DNA of 64,000 bases from Larkinella rosea (lineage in GTDB: Bacteria > Bacteroidota > Bacteroidia > Cytophagales > Spirosomataceae). Where the stretch lies: NCBI RefSeq assembly GCF_003858635.1, contig NZ_RQJO01000010.1:124001-188000 (forward strand), in the 5' to 3' direction. Of this stretch, positions 32,414 through 42,578 are shown one piece after another; the first letter of the stretch is position 1; each line of letters starts with the position of its first letter. The position numbers and the translations under genes are program-made. Under the pieces are notes generated by a model. That model worked only from the letters and a program-made list of their open reading frames with translations, had not been told where the DNA came from and ran no database searches.

Positions 32414-33434
32414 AAACGGGTCCGCCTGGCGGGCTGTAGGTTTGTAAAAAGCTCTTTAATTTTTCAATTTCCCAGTCCTCAATCGCCGGAAAATTGGCAA
32501 TACGGAACGTGTTCGATTTCCAGTCACCATAGCCATTTCCGAGCGTGATACCGTTTTTTTGCGCAGCGGTTTTCACCGCCCGGATGGCATCTTCGTTTCC
32601 CCGAACGGCAATCACCGTATCCGAGCGCTGCTCCGGATTTTCGATCAATAACCGCCAGTCGGTTTCCTGCTCAATAAACCGGTACCAGTCGGCGGCTCGT
32701 CGGCAAATAACCGCATCCACTTCCGCAATGGGCGGTAACTGTTGCAATACGTTCATTAACAGATAAATACCCAAACCATTCGGCGTAAATGGGGTCTGGT
32801 ATTTCTCCATATTTTCGTGAATGAAAAGCAGGCTGTTGTAAAACTGCCGGTCGTTGATGATTTCGGCCTGTTCGAGCGCGTTGGGCGAATAAATCAAAAC
32901 CGCCAGCCCCGCCGGCAATCCCAGGCATTTCTGAACGGAAGCAAACCAGACATCCGCCAGCGACCAGTCGAACGCTAAGCCACCCAGCGACGAAACCGCA
33001 TCGACCGCAATCAGCCCCGTAAAGTCCCGCCGAAACTGCGTCAGGGTATCCATCCGAACCTGCGTCCCGTTCGACGTTTCATTCTGCACGACACAAAGCA
33101 CATCCGCTTCGCCCGGCAGAATCATCGGTTTGATGCGGTGGGCGTATTCCATCCACTTTTTCCCAAATGCCCCACCGTAGGGATGCAGGCTGCTCGTGAC
33201 CGTCAGCGATTGGGCAATAATTTCCCAGCATTCCGTAGCAGACGACGCAAACGCAATGTGATAATCCGCCGGAATCACCAGCTTTTCGTGCAGCAATCGA
33301 ATCGTTTCCTCCACCACGGCCATAAAACCGGGGCTGCGGTGATTCAGGCTGACAATTCCCGACTGAATAGCTTCCTGGGCATAACCGGCAACCTGCGGAT
33401 ATACTTTGGAAGGGCCGGGATAAAAAGTAATCAT
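32412..33434 (-). CDS. Class-V aminotransferase (SerC/alanine-glyoxylate aminotransferase-like)
   Basis: 340 residues, PLP-dependent fold type I. Opening YPGPSKVYP, SHxSPGF-like NHRSPGF near 32-37, substrate/PLP contacts SSATECWE and Asp145 in VDAVSSLG, and the Schiff-base Lys169 in SVQKCLGLPAG. It resembles phosphoserine aminotransferases but diverges enough that serine biosynthesis is not certain. It lies 10 bp after aroQ on the same strand and is probably co-transcribed with it. Confidence 0.8.
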   Translation of the reverse strand: MITFYPGPSKVYPQVAGYAQEAIQSGIVSLNHRSPGFMAVVEETIRLLHEKLVIPADYHIAFASSATECWEIIAQSLTVTSSLHPYGGAFGKKWMEYAHRIKPMILPGEADVLCVVQNETSNGTQVRMDTLTQFRRDFTGLIAVDAVSSLGGLAFDWSLADVWFASVQKCLGLPAGLAVLIYSPNALEQAEIINDRQFYNSLLFIHENMEKYQTPFTPNGLGIYLLMNVLQQLPPIAEVDAVICRRAADWYRFIEQETDWRLLIENPEQRSDTVIAVRGNEDAIRAVKTAAQKNGITLGNGYGDWKSNTFRIANFPAIEDWEIEKLKSFLQTYSPPGGPV

Positions 33435-33444
33435 TTCCGTTTCC

Positions 33445-33879
33445 TTACGATTTACGCTCTAAACTCAACAGATATTGCACCGCCAGGTTATAGCCCAGCA
33501 ACCCCAAACCCACGATGACCCCCTTGCACTTGGCCGACAGGTAGCTGTGGTGCCGAAACGATTCGCGGGCGTGAACATTCGAAATATGCACTTCAACGGC
33601 CGGTGCCGGAACTGCTGATAACGCGTCGGCCAGGGCAATCGAGGTGTGGGTGTAAGCTCCGGCGTTGATGACGATTCCGTCGATGGTAAACCCGAGTTCG
33701 TGTATTTTATCGATCATTTCGCCCTCGTGATTCGACTGAAAATACCGGATTTGAACGTCCGGGAACGCCTGTTCGATGGTTTCGAGGTAATCGACAAACG
33801 TCCGGCTGCCGTAAATTTCCGGTTCGCGCTTACCCAGCAGGTTCAGATTCGGGCCGTTCAGAATAAGAATTTGTTTCAT
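33445..33879 (-). CDS. aroQ: Type II 3-dehydroquinate dehydratase
   Basis: 144 residues, the standard length. The family signature is complete: [19 protein letters not shown] with catalytic Tyr23, the SNHEGEMID loop, [17 protein letters not shown], and [20 protein letters not shown] with the catalytic His. It catalyses the third step of the shikimate pathway in the cytoplasm. Transcribed divergently from xerD. Confidence 0.97.
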   Translation of the reverse strand: MKQILILNGPNLNLLGKREPEIYGSRTFVDYLETIEQAFPDVQIRYFQSNHEGEMIDKIHELGFTIDGIVINAGAYTHTSIALADALSAVPAPAVEVHISNVHARESFRHHSYLSAKCKGVIVGLGLLGYNLAVQYLLSLERKS

Positions 33880-33974
33880 AGTGAAATGGTCAGGGGCGGT
33901 TTTTGTTGCCGTCGGATGATTGGGTATCTCCGAATAAATCCGTAATTCGCAACGGATAATCGGGGATTTACACT

Positions 33975-34901
33975 GTGTGGCAAAGTTACATTAACGCATT
34001 TAAAAACTACCTGAAACTGGAACGTTCGCTGGCCGAAAATTCCGTTGAAGCCTATTTGCACGACATCAGCAAGTTACACGAATTTCTGGAGCTGGCGGGC
34101 GAACCGGTTTCGCCAACGCTGGTTTCGGAAGGTTTGATTTTTGATTTTCTGGCTTATCTGACCGACCTCGGTTTGTCGGCGCATTCGCAGGCCCGGATTC
34201 TCTCCGGCCTGAAGGCGTTCTACAAATTTCTGCTGCTGGAAAACGAAATTCAAACCGATCCCACCCAATTGATCGACGGGCCGAAACTGAGTCGGAAACT
34301 GCCCAACACCCTCAGTTTTCCCGAAATAGAAGCCATTCTGAGCGTCATCGACCTCTCGACGCCCGGCGGCACCCGCGACCGCGCCATGCTCGAAATGCTG
34401 TACAGCTCTGGTTTACGGGTTTCCGAATTACTCGATCTCCGGCTGACGAGCTGTTATTTTGAAGTCGGTTTCATCCGGATTTCCGGCAAAGGGAATAAAA
34501 TGCGCCTGGTTCCCATCGGGAAAGATGCGATTAAACACACAACTCTCTACGTTGAGCACGTTCGGAATCAGCTGGATATCCAGAAAGGTGCGGAGGATAC
34601 GGTTTTCTTAAACCTGCGGGGTGGTCCACTCTCGCGCGTTTCGGTTTTTAAAACCATCAAAAAGCTGGCGCTTGAAGCCGGAATTCAGAAGGAAATCAGT
34701 CCGCACACCTTCCGGCATTCCTTTGCGACCCACTTGATTGAAGGAGGAGCGGATTTACGGGCGGTTCAACAGATGCTTGGACATGAATCAATTACGACCA
34801 CAGAAATCTATACCCACCTCGATCGCGATTACCTAAAGCAAATTATTACGGATTTCCATCCCCGATCGGCTGGAAACAAAAGTACCCGCCATCAGCAATA
34901 G
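33975..34901 (+). CDS. xerD: Site-specific tyrosine recombinase XerD
   Basis: 308 residues. N-terminal SAM-like core-binding domain (1-100) and C-terminal catalytic domain with the full set Arg148, Lys172, His244-x-x-Arg247, His270 and Tyr279 (nucleophile). XerD resolves chromosome dimers at dif together with a partner recombinase. The start is GTG 33975: a stop lies just upstream in frame and no ATG occurs before residue 138. No mobile-element context is seen, so this is the housekeeping enzyme. Confidence 0.93.
   Translation: MWQSYINAFKNYLKLERSLAENSVEAYLHDISKLHEFLELAGEPVSPTLVSEGLIFDFLAYLTDLGLSAHSQARILSGLKAFYKFLLLENEIQTDPTQLIDGPKLSRKLPNTLSFPEIEAILSVIDLSTPGGTRDRAMLEMLYSSGLRVSELLDLRLTSCYFEVGFIRISGKGNKMRLVPIGKDAIKHTTLYVEHVRNQLDIQKGAEDTVFLNLRGGPLSRVSVFKTIKKLALEAGIQKEISPHTFRHSFATHLIEGGADLRAVQQMLGHESITTTEIYTHLDRDYLKQIITDFHPRSAGNKSTRHQQ
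33981..33988 (-). promoter_or_regulatory. Candidate -7 box for aroQ
   Basis: Minus strand TAACTTTG (33988-33981) fits TAnnTTTG, about 100 bp upstream of the aroQ start and inside the first codons of xerD. Confidence 0.35.
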
Positions 34902-34956
34902 CGGGTACTAATCTCGTCGGTTAACCCTAACCCAAATCACATTTTATTTTTAATGA

Positions 34957-35496
34957 TTACGAAGGTTCTCCGGTGGTTTTTTCACCGGAAAAATAATGTT
35001 CAGGTTGTTTGAATAATAGATTAAATGATGTCATACTGCCGTAAATCCGGGTGATGTACTGCTGAATATTTACCTTCTCTTCATCGTCGATCGAACTGGC
35101 ATTGACGCGTTGTTCCAACACCCGCAGCCGGTCGCGCATCATGACTATTTTATGAAAAAAGGCATCAATCGGTATTTCTTTGGACGCCAGATCCAAACGA
35201 CCCGGTTTTAAAATTAATTTGCCACCCTTCCATTTATCGCCCAGTGGCACAACTTCTGAAACATCCGCCCATTTTTGCAGGATTCTGGATAACGATTGCT
35301 CCACATCAAACAGGCTCACCAGATCACTGTCCGGTTCCACCAGTTCGATAATTTCCAGTGGCATGTCCAGCTTTATTATTTTGACGCCAGATTCGACAAA
35401 AGTCACAACGTAACCATTCGATTTTACATTAATTATCACACCCAGGCCAAATTCGGCATGTCGCACCCGCGATCCAATTCCTAAAATAGTATTCAT
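34957..35496 (-). CDS. Conserved hypothetical protein with Tudor/KOW-like N-terminus
   Basis: 179 residues, soluble. The N-terminal 60 residues (GSRVRHAEFGLGVIINV...YVVTFVESGVKIIKL) resemble the small Tudor-like domain at the C-terminus of UvrD/PcrA helicases or CarD-type domains that bind RNA polymerase. The rest is helical with a coiled-coil-like stretch (about 120-140). Function is unknown; an RNAP- or nucleic-acid-binding role is a guess. Confidence 0.75.
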   Translation of the reverse strand: MNTILGIGSRVRHAEFGLGVIINVKSNGYVVTFVESGVKIIKLDMPLEIIELVEPDSDLVSLFDVEQSLSRILQKWADVSEVVPLGDKWKGGKLILKPGRLDLASKEIPIDAFFHKIVMMRDRLRVLEQRVNASSIDDEEKVNIQQYITRIYGSMTSFNLLFKQPEHYFSGEKTTGEPS

Positions 35497-35554
35497 AAAG
35501 AGTTAATTTGCTTGCACAAAAATCAATCAAACGATGTGCCAAAATGGGGAGTGC

Positions 35555-35616
35555 TGACGATTGACGATAGACCATCGACCGAAAGCAATGGTCTATCGTC
35601 AATGGTCAATCGTCAA
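35555..35616. terminator. Simple-sequence hairpin at the end of the methyltransferase gene
   Basis: TTGACGATAGACCAT (35561-35575) pairs perfectly with 35588-35602, and an outer TGACGATTGA (35555-35564) with TCAATCGTCA (35606-35615), with extra bases in the right arm. The right arm includes the stop codon of the minus-strand gene. Confidence 0.65.
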
Positions 35617-36202
35617 CAGTCTCCTTTGGAAGAAGGACGTTACAAACACAGGTCGATTTTGAAGTAACGGTAGTCGCTTCATCGAGGAGTTCAAAACCGC
35701 CTTTGATGCTATCCCAAAGCTCGTCGCTGTGTTTATGGTTGTTAATGGTGACGATCAGTAAACCGTTGGCTTTAAGATAAGTAGCATACCGCTGAAGCGT
35801 TTTAAGCGGATGTTTGCTGTAATAGATTGACTCATTGAAAACGATTATATCAAACTGGCCGCTAGGCTGGTACAGATCCATGTCAGCCACCAGATAAGTG
35901 CATTTTTCGTCGGCCAGAGCCTGAGCAGTTTGGATCGCACTGTCTGCAATATCCATCCCTACAAATCTTCCGTAATTCTGGGTTTGCAGCCGCTGTTGCA
36001 GGAGACCTTCCCCACAACCAATCTCCAGAATTTCAGGCTGACCCGGTTTCAGATATTTAATATATCCAACAATGACGCTAAACCGGGCTAATTCGTCGAG
36101 TCCTTTCAGCCCATCCCACAGCCCTTTGTCATATTGGTAATTCCAGCGGTCGCGGTTATTGCGGAGAATCTTTCGTTTGAAGAATGAAGTGAACGATTGC
36201 AT
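35606..36202 (-). CDS. Class I SAM-dependent methyltransferase
   Basis: 198 residues. Rossmann motif I LEIGCGEGLL near 58-67, motif II GMDIADSAI, and motif IV-like DIIVFNESIYY. The acceptor is unknown. Its last codons (VDD, stop) lie within the hairpin arm. The next gene upstream on this strand is the small membrane protein at 36238. Confidence 0.88.
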   Translation of the reverse strand: MQSFTSFFKRKILRNNRDRWNYQYDKGLWDGLKGLDELARFSVIVGYIKYLKPGQPEILEIGCGEGLLQQRLQTQNYGRFVGMDIADSAIQTAQALADEKCTYLVADMDLYQPSGQFDIIVFNESIYYSKHPLKTLQRYATYLKANGLLIVTINNHKHSDELWDSIKGGFELLDEATTVTSKSTCVCNVLLPKETVDD

Positions 36203-36237
36203 GCGGTTTTAATTGGGATTTACGGCACTAGCTAATC

Positions 36238-36456
36238 TTATCGCCTGGTACTATCCTCAATAAAGAGCGTGTCAGCCACATCCAGGGCCGAGGTGTCGAT
36301 GGCCGTTCCGTCCGGTTCGGTGGGTAGTGCCCGTTCAAGCTGTCGCTTTTTATTCCAGGGGGCCGTCGTACGACGGCCCATATCGACGGCTACCAAAACA
36401 ACAATTAGGGTAAAAATGAGGGCGGCCGTAAACAGGATGCGCCGGTTTTTATTCAT
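36238..36456 (-). CDS. Small single-pass membrane protein
   Basis: 72 residues: basic start, one transmembrane helix (about 7-24), then a hydrophilic tail. Its ATG overlaps the stop of the SixA-like gene by 4 bp (ATGA type), so it is translationally coupled to it. No known family. Confidence 0.65.
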   Translation of the reverse strand: MNKNRRILFTAALIFTLIVVLVAVDMGRRTTAPWNKKRQLERALPTEPDGTAIDTSALDVADTLFIEDSTRR

Positions 36457-36956
36457 GATTCTTTCAATTTTTTGGGCGAAATGAGGTCGACCAAATGCCC
36501 CGTCCGGCCCGAAACCTCCGCCCAGTTCAGGTCGTCGAACTCAATGACGGCAACTGCTCCCTTGCTCATCGAGCCCACATCGGCGTGGGTCAGATACTCG
36601 GCGAAATAGGAAATGTCGGGATTATGGCCAAATAACATTACCGACTTACAATTCCGGTCCACGTTGTTAATGGCCGCAATATACGCCTTTGGGCCACCAT
36701 CGAATAATTTGGGTTCCAGCACCAGCGTTTCCGGATCGACCCGCAACTGCTCGGCCATTACTTTCCCGGTGTCCTTGGCCCGATTGGCCGTGCTGCTGAT
36801 CAGGCAATCCGGTTTTACGCCCAGTTCGGCCAGGTGATGTCCCACCCGCGCGGCAGCCATAATGCCTTCCGGAACCAGGTCGCGGTCGTGATCGCGCTGG
36901 AAACTGGCACGATCCTCTGCTTTGGCGTGCCGGACGAGGTATAACGTTTTCTTCAT
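36453..36956 (-). CDS. Histidine phosphatase family protein (SixA-like)
   Basis: 167 residues. Catalytic LVRHAKAE with phospho-His10 (RHA), second-motif SSTANRAKDT, and the distal FGHNPD with the second His. SixA-type enzymes dephosphorylate phosphohistidine on proteins. It lies in an operon with the small membrane protein. Confidence 0.9.
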   Translation of the reverse strand: MKKTLYLVRHAKAEDRASFQRDHDRDLVPEGIMAAARVGHHLAELGVKPDCLISSTANRAKDTGKVMAEQLRVDPETLVLEPKLFDGGPKAYIAAINNVDRNCKSVMLFGHNPDISYFAEYLTHADVGSMSKGAVAVIEFDDLNWAEVSGRTGHLVDLISPKKLKES

Positions 36957-37041
36957 GTGTTAGGTTAAGTAGACCGTTTTTTTTCAAAACTAATCATTCT
37001 GTTGAAAAGACAATCTGTCAACTCGGCCAGACGACGGAATG

Positions 37042-37076
37042 TTGCTCAACCCGCCCCTAAAAATTTCGTATCTTTG
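37042..37076 (+). promoter_or_regulatory. Promoter of prfC
   Basis: TTG at 37042-37044 and TATCTTTG at 37069-37076 match the Bacteroidota -33/-7 pair at good spacing. Transcription from here rules out the upstream in-frame ATG at 37002. Confidence 0.65.
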
Positions 37077-37130
37077 TGTTTTAACACGACCAGATACGCC
37101 AAATCCGTCTGCTGTTGCAGATTATTTATA

Positions 37131-38726
37131 ATGAGTACGATCGAAGAAATCAGCCGTCGCCGAACATTTGCCATCATTAGTCACCCGGATGCCGGAAAAA
37201 CGACATTGACCGAAAAGCTACTGCTCTTTGGAGGAGCCATCCAAACCGCCGGTGCCGTTAAATCGAATAAAATCAAGAAGTCGGCCACGTCGGACTTCAT
37301 GGAAATTGAAAAACAACGGGGTATTTCCGTGGCTACGTCGGTGATGACGTTCGAATACAAAGACCTAAAAATCAATATTCTGGACACGCCGGGCCATAAA
37401 GATTTTGCGGAAGACACCTACCGGACGCTGACGGCGGTTGATAGCGTTATTCTGGTCATCGACTGTGTAAAGGGCGTGGAAGAACAAACCGAGCGGTTGA
37501 TGGAAGTGTGCCGGATGCGCGATACGCCGGTGATTATTTTCATCAATAAACTCGACCGCGAAGGCCAGAGTCCATTCGATTTACTGGACGAACTGGAAAC
37601 AAAACTGAACCTCCGCGTTCGCCCGCTGACCTGGCCGGTCAACATGGGATCGGCTTTTAAAGGGGTTTATAGTCTGTACGATAAAACGATGAATTTCTTC
37701 CGCGTTAACAAAACGAAAGTGGAAGAAGATATTCTGGAAATCGACATTGATTCACCGGTTTTGGATCAGAAAGTGGGCGAACGGGATGCCGAGCAGCTCC
37801 GCGAAGATTCGGAACTGATCGAGGGCGTTTACGACCCGTTCGACCGGAAAACCTATCTGGAGGGCAAAGTAGCACCGGTTTTCTTCGGTTCCGCCGTTAA
37901 CAATTTCGGGGTGAAGGAGTTACTGGACACGTTCTGCAACATTTCGCCCGAACCGATTGCCCGCGCCACTGACAAACGCATTGTCTTTCCGGACGAACCA
38001 AAATTTAGTGGTTTTATCTTTAAAATTCACGCCAACCTCGACCCGCGTCACCGCGACCGGATTGCGTTTCTCCGCATTTGCTCGGGTGTTTTCGAGCGTG
38101 GGAAATTTTATCACCACACCCGGCTGGATAAGGACGTGCGGTTTTCGAGCCCGTTCAGTTTCATGGCCGATAGCAAAAGCATTGTAGATGAAGGCTTTCC
38201 CGGCGATGTGGTCGGTTTGTACGATACCGGTTCGTTCAAGATTGGGGATACATTGACCGAAGGTGAAGAAATGCGGTACGTCGGGATTCCGAGTTTTTCG
38301 CCGGAAATCTTTAAAGAATTGATTAATTCGGACCCGATGAAATCCAAGCAACTGGAAAAAGGGATTCAGCAATTGACCGATGAGGGAGTGGCCCAGTTGT
38401 TTACGATGACCAGCGGAAACCGGAAAATTGTCGGTACGGTGGGAGAACTGCAGTTTGATGTGATTCAATACCGGCTCGAACACGAATACGGCGCCAAATG
38501 TCGCTGGGTGTCGCTGCCGGTCACCAAAGCCTGCTGGCTGACGTCGGATGACAAAAAGAAACTCGACGAATTTATCCGGCTGAAAGGGCTGGCCATTGCG
38601 TACGACAAAGACAGCAACCCGGTTTTTCTGGCCGAATCGGACTGGATTCTGCGGATGAACATGCAAAACAATCCCGAAATCAAGTTTCACTTTACTTCCG
38701 AATTTAAAACGGCAGTTGAGGCTTAA
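37131..38726 (+). CDS. prfC: Peptide chain release factor 3
   Basis: 531 residues from ATG 37131. GTP-binding motifs are intact: G1 [10 protein letters not shown]3 DTPGHKDF, G4 NKLDRE. The translation-factor domain II and the RF3 C-terminal domain follow. RF3 is a GTPase that recycles RF1/RF2 after termination. The frame extends upstream to 37002 but that segment covers the promoter and has no family similarity. pepT follows after 30 bp. Confidence 0.95.
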   Translation: MSTIEEISRRRTFAIISHPDAGKTTLTEKLLLFGGAIQTAGAVKSNKIKKSATSDFMEIEKQRGISVATSVMTFEYKDLKINILDTPGHKDFAEDTYRTLTAVDSVILVIDCVKGVEEQTERLMEVCRMRDTPVIIFINKLDREGQSPFDLLDELETKLNLRVRPLTWPVNMGSAFKGVYSLYDKTMNFFRVNKTKVEEDILEIDIDSPVLDQKVGERDAEQLREDSELIEGVYDPFDRKTYLEGKVAPVFFGSAVNNFGVKELLDTFCNISPEPIARATDKRIVFPDEPKFSGFIFKIHANLDPRHRDRIAFLRICSGVFERGKFYHHTRLDKDVRFSSPFSFMADSKSIVDEGFPGDVVGLYDTGSFKIGDTLTEGEEMRYVGIPSFSPEIFKELINSDPMKSKQLEKGIQQLTDEGVAQLFTMTSGNRKIVGTVGELQFDVIQYRLEHEYGAKCRWVSLPVTKACWLTSDDKKKLDEFIRLKGLAIAYDKDSNPVFLAESDWILRMNMQNNPEIKFHFTSEFKTAVEA

Positions 38727-38756
38727 TTCATTTCAGCGCCTTTATTGACAGTAGCC

Positions 38757-40001
38757 ATGTTGGAAAATACCTCCGTCACCCAGCGGTTTTTACGTTACGT
38801 CCAGATCGACACGCAATCCGACCCGCGTTCAACGACCAATCCCTCGACTGAAAAACAGAAAGATCTGGGAAGGGTATTGGTGGAAGAACTGCACGAAATC
38901 GGGATTGCGGATGCCGAACTTGATGAATTTGGTTATGTCTACGCTACGATTCCGTCCAACTCCGACAAATCAAATGTCCCGGTTTTGTGCCTGTGCGCCC
39001 ACATGGATACCTCGCCCGACGTGACTGGCGAAGGCGTAAAACCGCTGACCCACCACGGCTGGGACGGCACGGACATTGTTTTGCCCGACGATCCGACCCA
39101 ACTCATTCGTCTGGCTGACCACCCCGATTTGAACGATCAGATTGGCAACGACATCATTACCGCCAGCGGCACAACGCTGCTCGGCGCGGACAACAAAGCC
39201 GGTGTGGCCGAAATCATGGCCGCAGCGGAATTCATGGTGACGAATTCAGTCATCAAGCACGGCACCATTCGGATTTTATTTACACCGGATGAAGAAGTGG
39301 GGCGCGGGACGGAGAAAGTCGACATGGAAAAACTCGGTGCCGATTTTGGGTATACCATCGACGGGGAGATGCGCGGAACGCTGGAAGACGAAACGTTTTC
39401 GGCCGACGCGGTCAAGATTGTGATCCAGGGCGTTAGCACGCACCCCGGTTTTGCGAAAGGCAAACTGGAAAATGCGTTGAAAATTGCCGCCGACTTGCTC
39501 GCTGCCTTACCCAAAGACAGGCTTTCGCCCGAAACCACCGAGGGGCATGACGGTTTTATTCACCCAGGGCATCTGGAAGGCAATCAGGATCAGGCGGTTG
39601 TGGAGTTTATCATCCGCGATTTTAGCATAGCCGGTTTACACAAAAAAGAAGAGTATCTCCAGCAATTGCTGAATACGGTTTTGGCTTCCTATCCGAATTC
39701 CAGCGCTACGTTCGAGGTTCGGGAGCAATACCGCAACATGAAGGAAGTGCTGGATCAACATCCGCAGGTAGTCGAAAACGCGTTGGAAGCCATTCGCCGG
39801 AGTGAACTGTCCCCCGAGCGCCGGAGCATCCGGGGCGGCACGGATGGTTCGCGGCTGTCGTTCATGGGTCTCCCCTGCCCCAACCTCTTTGCGGGCGAAC
39901 ACGCGTTCCACTCCCGGCTGGAATGGGTTTCGGTGCAGGACATGGAAAAAGCCGTTGAAGTGATCGTGAATCTGTGTCAGGTTTGGGAGGAACGGGCGTA
40001 G
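38757..40001 (+). CDS. pepT: Peptidase T (tripeptidase)
   Basis: 414 residues from ATG 38757. M20-family metallopeptidase with DTQSDP near 19-24, metal-ligand HMDTSPD and GADNKAG motifs, the catalytic DEEVGRG and later GGTDGSRLS, all typical of PepT, which removes the N-terminal residue from tripeptides in the cytoplasm. It follows prfC closely and is ended by a strong hairpin. Confidence 0.95.
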   Translation: MLENTSVTQRFLRYVQIDTQSDPRSTTNPSTEKQKDLGRVLVEELHEIGIADAELDEFGYVYATIPSNSDKSNVPVLCLCAHMDTSPDVTGEGVKPLTHHGWDGTDIVLPDDPTQLIRLADHPDLNDQIGNDIITASGTTLLGADNKAGVAEIMAAAEFMVTNSVIKHGTIRILFTPDEEVGRGTEKVDMEKLGADFGYTIDGEMRGTLEDETFSADAVKIVIQGVSTHPGFAKGKLENALKIAADLLAALPKDRLSPETTEGHDGFIHPGHLEGNQDQAVVEFIIRDFSIAGLHKKEEYLQQLLNTVLASYPNSSATFEVREQYRNMKEVLDQHPQVVENALEAIRRSELSPERRSIRGGTDGSRLSFMGLPCPNLFAGEHAFHSRLEWVSVQDMEKAVEVIVNLCQVWEERA

Positions 40002-40023
40002 CTGAAGATTGTCCTTAAAATAG

Positions 40024-40066
40024 AAAAACCGGTTGAGGGAATTGAACCTTCAACCGGTTTTTTATT
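40024..40066. terminator. Terminator between convergent pepT and SDR genes
   Basis: AAAAACCGGTTGA (40024-40036) pairs with TCAACCGGTTTTT (40050-40062), 13-nt loop, T-run. Confidence 0.88.
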
Positions 40067-40079
40067 TCTGATTATTGCC

Positions 40080-40874
40080 TTATGCAATCGTCTTCGTCAC
40101 CCCGCCATCGACCCGGATAGCGGCACCGTTCGTTGCTGATGCCAGCGGACTTACCAGATACGCCACCATGTTGGCAATTTCCTGCGTCGTGGCAAACCGC
40201 TGAATGATGGACGTCGGGCGGGCATTTTTGAAAAAGTCTTTCTCCGTTTCTTCCACCGAAACCTGATTCATCGTTGCCATGTTGCCGATAAAATCGCCGA
40301 CACCTTCGGAAAAAGTCGGACCCGGCAGAATTGAGTTGACGGTCACATTGGTACCTTTGGTCAATTCCGCTAATCCGCGTGAAATGGCCAGCTGGGCGGT
40401 TTTGGTGGTGCCGTAATGGATCATTTCGGTCGGAATCTGAAGGGCGGATTCGCTGGAAACAAAGATAATCCGACCCCAGTTTTTCGCCAGCATTTGGGGG
40501 AAATAATGCCGGGAAAGCCGGACGCCACTCAAGACATTCACCTCGAAAAACCGCATCCAGTCCTCATCCGGAATGTCCGCAAAATTTTTCGGTTCGAAAA
40601 TGCCGACGTTATTGACCAGAATGTCGACTTCAGGCACTTCCGCCAGCAGATTATTCACATCATCGACCTTACTAAAATCGGCGGCAATGCCCCGGAATTT
40701 GGCACCGGGCATTTCACTGGATAATTTCTCAACCAATGCTGCGACTTTTTCCGGATTCCGGCCGTTTAGAATAACTGTGGCTCCTTCCTGTGCCAGTGTT
40801 TTGGCCACAGCTAAACCAATACCGGCCGTCGAACCGGTTACCAGGGCGGTTTTTCCGCTCAATTGCAAATCCAT
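40080..40874 (-). CDS. SDR-family NAD(P)-dependent oxidoreductase
   Basis: 264 residues. Cofactor motif TGSTAGIG near 14-21, NNVG near 89-92, catalytic Ser in FVSSESA, and YGTTK for the Tyr-x-x-x-Lys pair. Substrate unknown. It follows the Ddl-like gene by 13 bp on the same strand. Confidence 0.9.
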   Translation of the reverse strand: MDLQLSGKTALVTGSTAGIGLAVAKTLAQEGATVILNGRNPEKVAALVEKLSSEMPGAKFRGIAADFSKVDDVNNLLAEVPEVDILVNNVGIFEPKNFADIPDEDWMRFFEVNVLSGVRLSRHYFPQMLAKNWGRIIFVSSESALQIPTEMIHYGTTKTAQLAISRGLAELTKGTNVTVNSILPGPTFSEGVGDFIGNMATMNQVSVEETEKDFFKNARPTSIIQRFATTQEIANMVAYLVSPLASATNGAAIRVDGGVTKTIA

Positions 40875-40887
40875 ACGTCAGTTGTTT

Positions 40888-42573
40888 TTAAGAATACCGT
40901 TCCGTGATCGTCCGGGCCCGCTCCCGCGTTTCCAGTATTAACGGATGCACCGGTTTGCTGAGCGCTTCAAGTACGTCAGAAACCGTGTCCTTAAACAACA
41001 AATTAACGGGCAATTCGTGCCGCTTCTGGGCGGTTTTTAGCACCACAACCGGTTTTGTCTGCCCCAGCGCGGCTTGCGAACCATACCAGGCTTTGGCTTC
41101 CAGCCAGGTTGAATCCACGGCTTCGGCGGTGGTGTCCACCACGAATTCCTCAGTTGGTACGTGCACGTTTTTCCGGTCGGCCATCCGGATGTCCAGATCC
41201 GCCAGTTGCTGACGAAGACGAATAATGTCTTTTCCGGAGCGGATGCGTTCGCGCAGCGATTGACGGATAAAATACGTAATAGCCTGCGTAACATTCAACC
41301 CAATTTCAGCCATTTGCTTGAAAATGAGGGAAGTGGGAGACATACCGGGAATCGTGTTCGGGTCGTGAAGCAGCACCCGACCTGGTTTGTCATCCTGATC
41401 CGGAGTTAAAAAACCGTCGATTCGGGCGCAGACGTTCATTCCCAAACTGGTGAACACCTCGGACACACTCAGCTGAATTTCGCGGTTATGTTCCAGACTG
41501 GTTTCTACCGGAATCCGCTTTTTGGTGGTATTGGACTGGTATTTGGATTTAAAATCGAAACTCGTGACGTTGTAAATTTCGGTTGGCGGCAAGGCAACGG
41601 CGGTGCCGTCATCGTCCTGAATTACCCCGCACGAAAACTCCTGCCCGCTGATGAATTCTTCAAACAACACGTCGTCTTCGGCATTGTTCGACGCAATCAC
41701 AAGCGATTCATTGCCCGCGGCCGCCCAGGAGTTTGCTTTTTCAAGCAGTTCGCCCGGGTGGTAAACAGTCTCTCCGGTTTCTTCGATCACCACCGGATAA
41801 GCGATACCGGAATCCAGTTCGGTAACATCCTGCACAAACGTAAGCTTTTCCTCTTCCGAGCGTTTTTTCCAGGCAGCCAGGTCAATTTTCTGCCGAAAAA
41901 AACACTGATCGACGGCCCGAATAAAATGGTTCAGATCGTTTTCACGCACAATCACCACACCAATGGACGAACCCTGATGCGGAGCTTTTACGACAATGGG
42001 TAAACTCAGCCGGTTTTGCAGTGATTCGAAAAAAACAGCTTTATCCGCCCGATCCCAGGCGTTACGACCAATGACAGACATCTTTTTCTCCTGGCCGTTG
42101 ACGAGAGCGATCAGTTCATTTTGCAGAATTTTATTGATGCCCACCGCTGAACCCAATAATCCAGGTCCGGTATACGGTATTTTGTACCATTCAAGCAGGC
42201 CCTGGATCGCGCCGTCTTCGCAGTCGGGGCCGTGCATGGCCAGAAAAACGAGGTCGAAATGCTGACTAAACTCTTGTGGCTGAATGCGCTGGCCAATCGC
42301 ATTGATCTGCGCTTCCCGTTCTTCAGCAGACAATTCCGCTAACGATTCAATGTAAACGCTGAACCGGACATCGGTTTGCTGGGGATAAAAAGCCCGAATA
42401 GCGCTTTTGTGCAGAAACTCTTCCCGAATCAGAATGAAATTGCCCAGGCCATCCACAAACACCATCACGGGCTGAAAAAGCGCTTTGTCGATATGGGTCA
42501 GGGCCGTACGACCGCCCGCAAAAGAGACTTCCCGTTCACGCGACGGGCCACCGAAGAAGATTCCTATTTTCAT
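40888..42573 (-). CDS. Long D-Ala-D-Ala ligase-like ATP-grasp protein
   Basis: 561 residues, about 200 longer than ordinary Ddl. N-terminal GIFFGGPSREREVSF and LAMHGPDCEDGAIQGLLE are Ddl hallmarks; VVKAPHQGSSIGVV and EEFISGQEFSCGV mark the ATP-grasp, and DPNTIPGMSPTSL the metal/acceptor loop. Extra sequence sits between the two grasp halves (about 235-310) and at the C-terminus (about 440-561). It may be a D-Ala-D-Ala ligase paralogue or a ligase for another pair of substrates. It is co-oriented with the SDR gene, 13 bp apart. Confidence 0.78.
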   Translation of the reverse strand: MKIGIFFGGPSREREVSFAGGRTALTHIDKALFQPVMVFVDGLGNFILIREEFLHKSAIRAFYPQQTDVRFSVYIESLAELSAEEREAQINAIGQRIQPQEFSQHFDLVFLAMHGPDCEDGAIQGLLEWYKIPYTGPGLLGSAVGINKILQNELIALVNGQEKKMSVIGRNAWDRADKAVFFESLQNRLSLPIVVKAPHQGSSIGVVIVRENDLNHFIRAVDQCFFRQKIDLAAWKKRSEEEKLTFVQDVTELDSGIAYPVVIEETGETVYHPGELLEKANSWAAAGNESLVIASNNAEDDVLFEEFISGQEFSCGVIQDDDGTAVALPPTEIYNVTSFDFKSKYQSNTTKKRIPVETSLEHNREIQLSVSEVFTSLGMNVCARIDGFLTPDQDDKPGRVLLHDPNTIPGMSPTSLIFKQMAEIGLNVTQAITYFIRQSLRERIRSGKDIIRLRQQLADLDIRMADRKNVHVPTEEFVVDTTAEAVDSTWLEAKAWYGSQAALGQTKPVVVLKTAQKRHELPVNLLFKDTVSDVLEALSKPVHPLILETRERARTITERYS

Positions 42574-42578
42574 TGGAC

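Noticed and set aside
37002-37130. 43-codon N-terminal extension of RF3
   Set aside because: It covers the TTG/TATCTTTG promoter and has no similarity to RF3.
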